Translations under genes and position numbers: made by a program
NCBI RefSeq assembly: GCF_000967865.1
Contig: NZ_JXRU01000038.1
Coordinates: 186,001-250,000, forward strand
DNA from: Microbacterium sp. SA39
GTDB lineage: Bacteria > Actinomycetota > Actinomycetes > Actinomycetales > Microbacteriaceae
Length of the DNA stretch: 64,000 nucleotides
Direction of reading: 5' to 3'
In this document: positions 60,566-64,000 of the stretch, piece by piece
How positions within the stretch are numbered: the stretch's first letter is position 1
Layout: every line of letters starts with the position of its first letter
Notes under the pieces: generated by a model
Database searches by the model: none
What the model saw: the letters and a program-made list of their open reading frames with translations, nothing else
Told to the model about the DNA's origin: nothing

Positions 60566-63307
60566 TCATCTCGGTACGAGCGCCGGCACGATGACCCGGC
60601 GCGGGGATCCGGCTCCGAGCACCGACCACGCTCTACCTGCGTGCGGACGCGCGAACGGTGGCAGCTCCCGGACCCCCGCGAGCTGACGAAGATCTGCGGG
60701 CTGCTCCGCTCGGATGAGGATCTCTCCCTCGGCTCGGACGTGTTGCCAGACCGACCAGCTCCGCTGCCAGGTCTCGGCATCAGCGACGAGGACGCACGGA
60801 GCCGAGGGGCGGAGCCGGTCCGATCCTGCCACGAGCACCTCGCAGTCCGGATGAGCAGCGCGGAGCACTTCGACCACAGCGGGCGCGCCCGAGCTCACGA
60901 CGGCGGTGAGGTCCGTCCGAGGATTCCATTCCGGTCCAGACTGTTCGTCAGCGACGACGACCTCGTCTTCGTCGACCCACGCGAGCTGCACCTCCCGCCC
61001 ATCCACACTGGCGCGTCCCGGCGCGCGATCGCGGAGGAACGCGGACGGCTCTCCCCCGGCCGCCAGGTGCTCCACGCGGCTCGGCATCCGCAGCAGCGCA
61101 CGGCGTGGGAGCGCGTCGAGGAGCCTCCCGACAGGGCCAGCGGCTCGCGCTGCGGATATCACGAACGTCGTACCCGCCCCTCCTCGCAGCAGCTGCTCCC
61201 AACGCTGAAGGAACTGCGAGGCATGTTCCGAAGGGAATCCCGCCACCAGAGCATCCAGATCGTCGCAGAGCACAAGTGGCGGCGTCCGCTCGGTTCCCGA
61301 CGTCCATGCTGCGAGGAGGTCCCATGCCTGTTCCGGGTCACGCGGCACCCAACGGTTACCTGCTCGCTGGACGGCGATGGCGCGAAGGGCGGCTGTGCGG
61401 CCGGACCCCGGGGCTCCGAGTATCGCCAGGCCGCGTTCCACGGGCGTGGTCAAGAGTTCCAGGGGCTGCGCCTGCCGTCCCGGATCGTCGGCCCGCCCGA
61501 GGACGATCGTGTCCGCAGGAATGGACTTCGAGTCCTGCTCGAGATCAGGTAGTGGAAGGTGTTCCGGGAGGGCGGGAAGCCAGGGACTGCGGGGACGCTC
61601 GCCCGCGGCCCAGCGCATGCAGATGCGGCGGATATCCGAGGCAGCAGTCAGAGCGACGCGCATCGGCACCGGTTCGTGGTCCTCCGGCCGTCGCACCAGC
61701 GCGATACCTCGAGACGCTGCGCCGCCGGGGAGCTCCGCTGCGTCGCTCGTCCCGATCACGAGCCTGCTGTCCGCGGCGTCACCCACCCGCAGGCTGATGC
61801 GCAGCGGGCAGTTCGCCGCGAGGGCTTCGCGCACCACGCCCGCGGCTCTCTGCGTGCCGAGGATGAGGTGCATGCCCAGAGCCCGTCCGCGCGCCGCGAC
61901 GTCGGTGAAGACGGCTCCGAGATCGGGATGCTCCTGCAGGAGCGCCGCGAACTCGTCGACGACGATGATGAGCCGCGGCATGGTGACACCCCGGACGTCG
62001 CGTGCCCCGGCGGCCGCGAGTACTGCCTCGCGGTGCCGGATCTCGGCGGTGAGGCTGGAGACGCCTCGCCGCGCTCCTTCTTCGTCGAGGTCGGTGATGA
62101 CCGCGGCGACCTGCCGCATGTCGCGCAGCGGCTCGAATGCCGTGCCGCCCTTGAAGTCGGCGAGGACGAACGTCACGCGGTCAGGCCCGTTGGCCGCAGC
62201 TATCGCGGTCACCCAGCTCACGAGCAACTCGCTCTTGCCGGTTCCCGTGGTCCCTGTGACGAGCGCGTGAGGGCCGTCTTCCACGATGTCGACGAGAAGA
62301 TCGTCGTGTGCGGTGCGTCCGATGCGGACAGGAAGCCCGAGAGAACCCCTCGACTGCTCGAGTTCGTGCAGGGCGACGGACGCCGGCAGCATGTCGGCGT
62401 CCGTTCCCTTATCCACGCATTCCCGCGCGATCGCCTGCGCCTGACCGAGCGACAGGCACTCCACCCCGATCTCGGCGATGCCGCGCGGAGTGCGCAACGT
62501 CGCCGACCCCGGCTCGATGACATCGATCACGGTAGTGACGCCATCCGGTACCTCTGCTCCCGCCGACACCAGCCAGATGACGGAGTCCGCGTCGATCCGG
62601 GTCCCCGCGACCGACGCGACGCCGACCCGCAGGCTTCCCCGGCCCGCCCGCATGGCGTGCGGCAGCGTGTCGAGACCCCAGCGCTCGAGTCCCTCTCCGA
62701 CGAGCGACAGCTGAGCGGCGCTGAAGCGCATGCAGAGTTGGGCCACCATCGCGCGCGCAGCGGCCGCCGCAAGTGCCTCCGGGCCTCGCACACACACACC
62801 CCGTCCCAGCGGGAGGGCGATCGGCGCATCCTGAAGGGTCGCACACCGCACTCGGAACTCGCGGCTTCGAGGGTCGTCGCCACCGCCGCAGTCGATTCCA
62901 CTCGAGACGGCGCCCCTGCCGACGACGATACGCGTCGTCGCATCGGGAGGGTCAGCACCGCGAAGCGGCGTCTGCATGAGGCAGGACGCCGCGTCCGGCT
63001 CCCGGAGCCATCGCGCTTCTCGTTCCCGTCGTTGCCGCCGCAGCAGCTCCTCCTCAGCGGCGCTCCACGCCCCCGCGGCCTCGGCATCACTGCGGCGGCG
63101 CTCACGGCGTCGGCTGCGCGCAGAATCCCATAGCGACGCGACGAGCATCAACGGCCCGAGTGCGGCGAAGCAGAGCGCGAACAGCGAGCCGGTCACCAGC
63201 CAGAGCACCACTCCCGCACCGATGGGCACGATCGCCGCCATGAAGGGCAGAGAGGGTCGCCGCACGGGCGCGGCTGCGGTGGGGAGGGCGATGGGAAGGG
63301 GTTCCAT
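60566..63307 (-). CDS. FtsK/SpoIIIE double-ATPase membrane protein (EccC/EssC-like)
   Basis: 913 residues. Two membrane helices near the N-terminus (about 20-60), then a coiled basic stretch and a small beta domain. First FtsK/SpoIIIE ATPase: Walker A GTTGTGKSE (about 350), Walker B LIIVVDEF (about 445). Second, degenerate one: GAPGSGRTA (about 629) and LVLCDDLDAL. The arrangement matches EccC/EssC of type VII secretion, but no WXG100 or other Ecc gene is in the window. It is flanked by a PP2C phosphatase, which occurs near such loci in actinobacteria. Confidence 0.85.
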   Translation of the reverse strand: MEPLPIALPTAAAPVRRPSLPFMAAIVPIGAGVVLWLVTGSLFALCFAALGPLMLVASLWDSARSRRRERRRSDAEAAGAWSAAEEELLRRQRREREARWLREPDAASCLMQTPLRGADPPDATTRIVVGRGAVSSGIDCGGGDDPRSREFRVRCATLQDAPIALPLGRGVCVRGPEALAAAAARAMVAQLCMRFSAAQLSLVGEGLERWGLDTLPHAMRAGRGSLRVGVASVAGTRIDADSVIWLVSAGAEVPDGVTTVIDVIEPGSATLRTPRGIAEIGVECLSLGQAQAIARECVDKGTDADMLPASVALHELEQSRGSLGLPVRIGRTAHDDLLVDIVEDGPHALVTGTTGTGKSELLVSWVTAIAAANGPDRVTFVLADFKGGTAFEPLRDMRQVAAVITDLDEEGARRGVSSLTAEIRHREAVLAAAGARDVRGVTMPRLIIVVDEFAALLQEHPDLGAVFTDVAARGRALGMHLILGTQRAAGVVREALAANCPLRISLRVGDAADSRLVIGTSDAAELPGGAASRGIALVRRPEDHEPVPMRVALTAASDIRRICMRWAAGERPRSPWLPALPEHLPLPDLEQDSKSIPADTIVLGRADDPGRQAQPLELLTTPVERGLAILGAPGSGRTAALRAIAVQRAGNRWVPRDPEQAWDLLAAWTSGTERTPPLVLCDDLDALVAGFPSEHASQFLQRWEQLLRGGAGTTFVISAARAAGPVGRLLDALPRRALLRMPSRVEHLAAGGEPSAFLRDRAPGRASVDGREVQLAWVDEDEVVVADEQSGPEWNPRTDLTAVVSSGAPAVVEVLRAAHPDCEVLVAGSDRLRPSAPCVLVADAETWQRSWSVWQHVRAEGEILIRAEQPADLRQLAGVRELPPFARPHAGRAWSVLGAGSPRRVIVPALVPR

Positions 63308-63364
63308 CACCCCAGTGCACCTCAGGATCGGTCCCGCAGGACCCCTTTCCACAGGGCCAGCGGG

Positions 63365-64000
63365 CTACTCCGCAGAGTCCGCCATTGTGGAGGACGGTTC
63401 GCCGGCGGCATCCACTTGCACGATGACCAGCGTCACATTGTCGCGACCGCCGTTCTCCAGCGCCGCCGCGAGCATCGCCTCCACCGCGTCGGCGGGGTCG
63501 GCATTCTCCCGCAGGAAGTGCTGGATCCCGTAGTCGGTCAGTTCTTTCGTGAGCCCATCCGAGCAGATGACGAAGCGGTCGCCCTCGCGGACATCGATGG
63601 TGAGGTAATCCGGCGGTGTGAGCTCGCTCGCACCGACAGCGCGAGTGATCACGTTGCTGTACGGGTGGCCCTCCGCCTCTTCCGGGCTGAGCTTGCCTGA
63701 CGCTATGAGCTCCTGAACGACGGAGTGATCCGTGGTGACCTGGATGAGCCGGTCATCACGCAGAAGATAGACGCGCGAGTCACCGATGTTCAGGGAGACC
63801 CACTGGGGCTCGTCGCCCTCGACGTCGAGATAGACCCCGGTCAGCGTGGTGCCGGTCCCCTCATCCGTCGTCTCCGGATGATCGGCGATGTCGGCCACCG
63901 CGAGCTCGAGCGCGTTCTCGATCGATGCCCGGTCCACCTCGCCGGATTCGACGATCGCCTCGAGCCGTGCGACCGTACGACGACTCGCGATCTCGCCCCC
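63365..64000 (-). CDS. PP2C family serine/threonine phosphatase (5' partial)
   Basis: The C-terminal 212 residues of a PPM phosphatase; the 5' end lies beyond the right edge (residues read GEIASRRTVARLEAIVESGEVDR at the border, partly shown). Metal site residues appear in SLNIGDSRVYLL, DRFVICSDGLTKEL and NGGRDNVTLVI. Reverses Ser/Thr phosphorylation, often with a PknB kinase and FHA proteins in an adjacent operon. The stop is 58 bases before the FtsK-like start, same direction, so they may be co-transcribed. Confidence 0.93.
   Translation of the reverse strand, partial: GGEIASRRTVARLEAIVESGEVDRASIENALELAVADIADHPETTDEGTGTTLTGVYLDVEGDEPQWVSLNIGDSRVYLLRDDRLIQVTTDHSVVQELIASGKLSPEEAEGHPYSNVITRAVGASELTPPDYLTIDVREGDRFVICSDGLTKELTDYGIQHFLRENADPADAVEAMLAAALENGGRDNVTLVIVQVDAAGEPSSTMADSAE

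Noticed and set aside
60566..64000. Complete type VII secretion locus
   Set aside because: Only the EccC-like ATPase is in the window; no WXG100, EccB, EccD or MycP gene is seen.
1..64000. CRISPR arrays, tRNA or rRNA genes, IS elements
   Set aside because: No regularly spaced repeats, cloverleaf sequences with CCA ends, rRNA stretches or transposase frames were seen by eye; a tRNAscan or ISfinder search was not possible.

Overview
The window is high-GC, gene-dense actinobacterial chromosome and looks like Microbacterium or a close Microbacteriaceae relative. The reasons are protein content (actinobacterial PhoX, PhzE-like TrpEG, DUF222-HNH, LuxR of the large ATPase-like type), the nusA-ylxR-infB-rbfA and dxr/rseP/ispG neighbourhoods, and many start codons lying six bases after a TANNNT -10 hexamer (leaderless transcription). 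The genus is inferred from protein resemblance, not from a marker gene. I see no rRNA, tRNA, CRISPR array, IS element or prophage. No gene-free stretch exceeds 300 bases.

Layout. 1-5 kb: end of a 2OG-Fe(II) oxygenase, a membrane protein/winged-helix regulator pair with a tandem operator, rpsO, an MFS exporter, YceI and an FKBP. 5-12.3 kb: an amine/polyamine-type island, with an ABC importer operon (ATPase, binding protein, two permeases) ending in a Tat-exported flavin amine oxidase lipoprotein, divergent from a GntR/FadR regulator and a solo cytosolic cache-domain protein. 12.3-26 kb: metabolic and housekeeping genes, including alpha/beta hydrolase, PrsW-like protease, FAH family, aspartase, phosphodiesterase/TetR pair, PiT phosphate transporter, oligopeptidase B, phosphofructokinase and SNF2 helicase. 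26-37.2 kb: ribF, two small membrane proteins, truB, mutY, a large LuxR regulator, rbfA, infB, ylxR and nusA. 37.3-44.5 kb: a second flavin amine oxidase, PhoX, LOG protein, proS and an ICL/PEP-mutase protein. 44.6-49.6 kb: DUF222-HNH, RNB ribonuclease, nucleotidyltransferase, Nudix and AlaX-like editing protein. 49.6-57 kb: ispG, rseP and dxr interleaved with an attenuator-controlled trpEG and a MurE-like ligase. 57-64 kb: two-domain FKBP lipoprotein, PlsC, OsmC, asparaginase, an EccC-like double FtsK ATPase and a PP2C phosphatase that runs off the edge.

The most striking signals are: (1) the amine island, where a palindrome sits in the spacer of the transporter promoter and a ligand-binding cache domain without membrane segments is paired with the repressor; (2) a complete trp attenuator with an 11-residue leader peptide containing tandem Trp codons; (3) 11-nt direct repeats resembling Streptomyces PHO boxes in front of both phosphate genes (pit and phoX); (4) a MurE paralogue whose substrate motif DNPR reads HHPR; and (5) the uniform leaderless-promoter geometry, which fixes many starts.
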